Source: Candidatus Melainabacteria bacterium (GTDB lineage Bacteria; Actinomycetota; Actinomycetes; Mycobacteriales; Pseudonocardiaceae). From it: DNA of 6,044 nt. Below, one piece after another: positions 5,937 to 6,044 of the stretch. The notes below the pieces were generated by a model. It saw only the letters and a list, made by a program, of their open reading frames with translations. It was not told the DNA's origin and did not search any database. Each line of letters begins with the position of its first letter. Within the stretch, counting starts at the first letter, position 1. The position numbers and the translations under genes were made by a program. Where the stretch lies: positions 1 through 6,044 of the forward strand of contig CAJCJE010000899.1 of NCBI GenBank assembly GCA_903970565.1, written 5' to 3'.

Positions 5937-6044
5937 CAGTACGTCCGGCTGGTCGGTCGTCGGGTCGGGCAGCGCGGCAAGGCCGCCGAGCACGGCCGCG
6001 CCCCCGGCCGCGCACAGCACGCCGAGCCGAGCGGACCGACGCCG
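5928..6044 (-). CDS. C-terminal end of a probable membrane protein (5' end outside window)
   Basis: Thirty-eight codons and a TGA (5930-5928) are open to the window's right edge on the minus strand, with nearly all codons ending in G or C. The visible protein starts with an Arg-rich stretch (RRRSAR). A hydrophobic segment of about 19 residues follows (LGVLCAAGGAAVLGGLAAL), then a short polar tail (PDPTTDQPDVLLS). This order, basic residues then one hydrophobic span then an acidic tail, fits a last transmembrane helix. No family can be assigned from so little sequence. It lies upstream of the Nudix gene on the same strand with a 64-bp gap. Its last bases share 13 bp with the Nudix gene's end (CTGAGCTGAGCCG in gene sense), including the Leu-Ser-stop codons in the same phase. 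Confidence 0.65.
   Translation of the reverse strand, partial: RRRSARLGVLCAAGGAAVLGGLAALPDPTTDQPDVLLS

Overview
This is a GC-rich window with strong G/C preference at third codon positions. It starts genes with ATG and GTG and looks like an actinomycete chromosome (Streptomyces, Pseudonocardia/Amycolatopsis or Nocardia type). I cannot fix the genus from the sequence alone.

Layout. Positions 1-1169 hold the 3' part of a large LuxR-type (LAL) regulator whose N-terminal ATPase half lies off the window. Six bases later a complete second LAL regulator begins (1176-4034, 952 aa). It has a P-loop ATPase domain with an altered Walker A, a long helical repeat middle and a C-terminal LuxR helix-turn-helix. 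Next comes about 608 bp without a convincing gene (4035-4642). This stretch is more AT-rich at its left end and holds a possible promoter with a palindrome over its predicted start, plus several weaker dyads. A PAS-LuxR regulator follows (4643-5293, 216 aa), resembling the PimM/NysRIV group of polyene pathway regulators. Facing it on the minus strand are a Nudix hydrolase (5381-5863) and the C-terminal end of a probable membrane protein (5928-6044, running off the right edge). The 87-bp convergent gap holds an 11-bp inverted repeat enclosing three 15-bp tandem units.

How the genes fit together. Tandem LAL regulators next to a PAS-LuxR regulator is the known pattern in polyene macrolide clusters (nystatin, amphotericin, pimaricin). 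The left part may therefore be the regulatory end of a polyketide-type biosynthetic cluster, with the Nudix and membrane genes as ordinary flanking chromosome. This is inference, since no biosynthetic enzyme lies in the window.

I found no clear undescribed system. The observations most worth checking are: (i) about 20 codons of the second LAL gene that look as if they are read in the wrong frame between two compensating single-base indels; (ii) the lysine-to-arginine change in that protein's Walker A; (iii) the hairpin and tandem-repeat structure between the convergent genes; and (iv) an 11-13 bp motif recurring in sense orientation at the 3' ends of three neighbouring genes.
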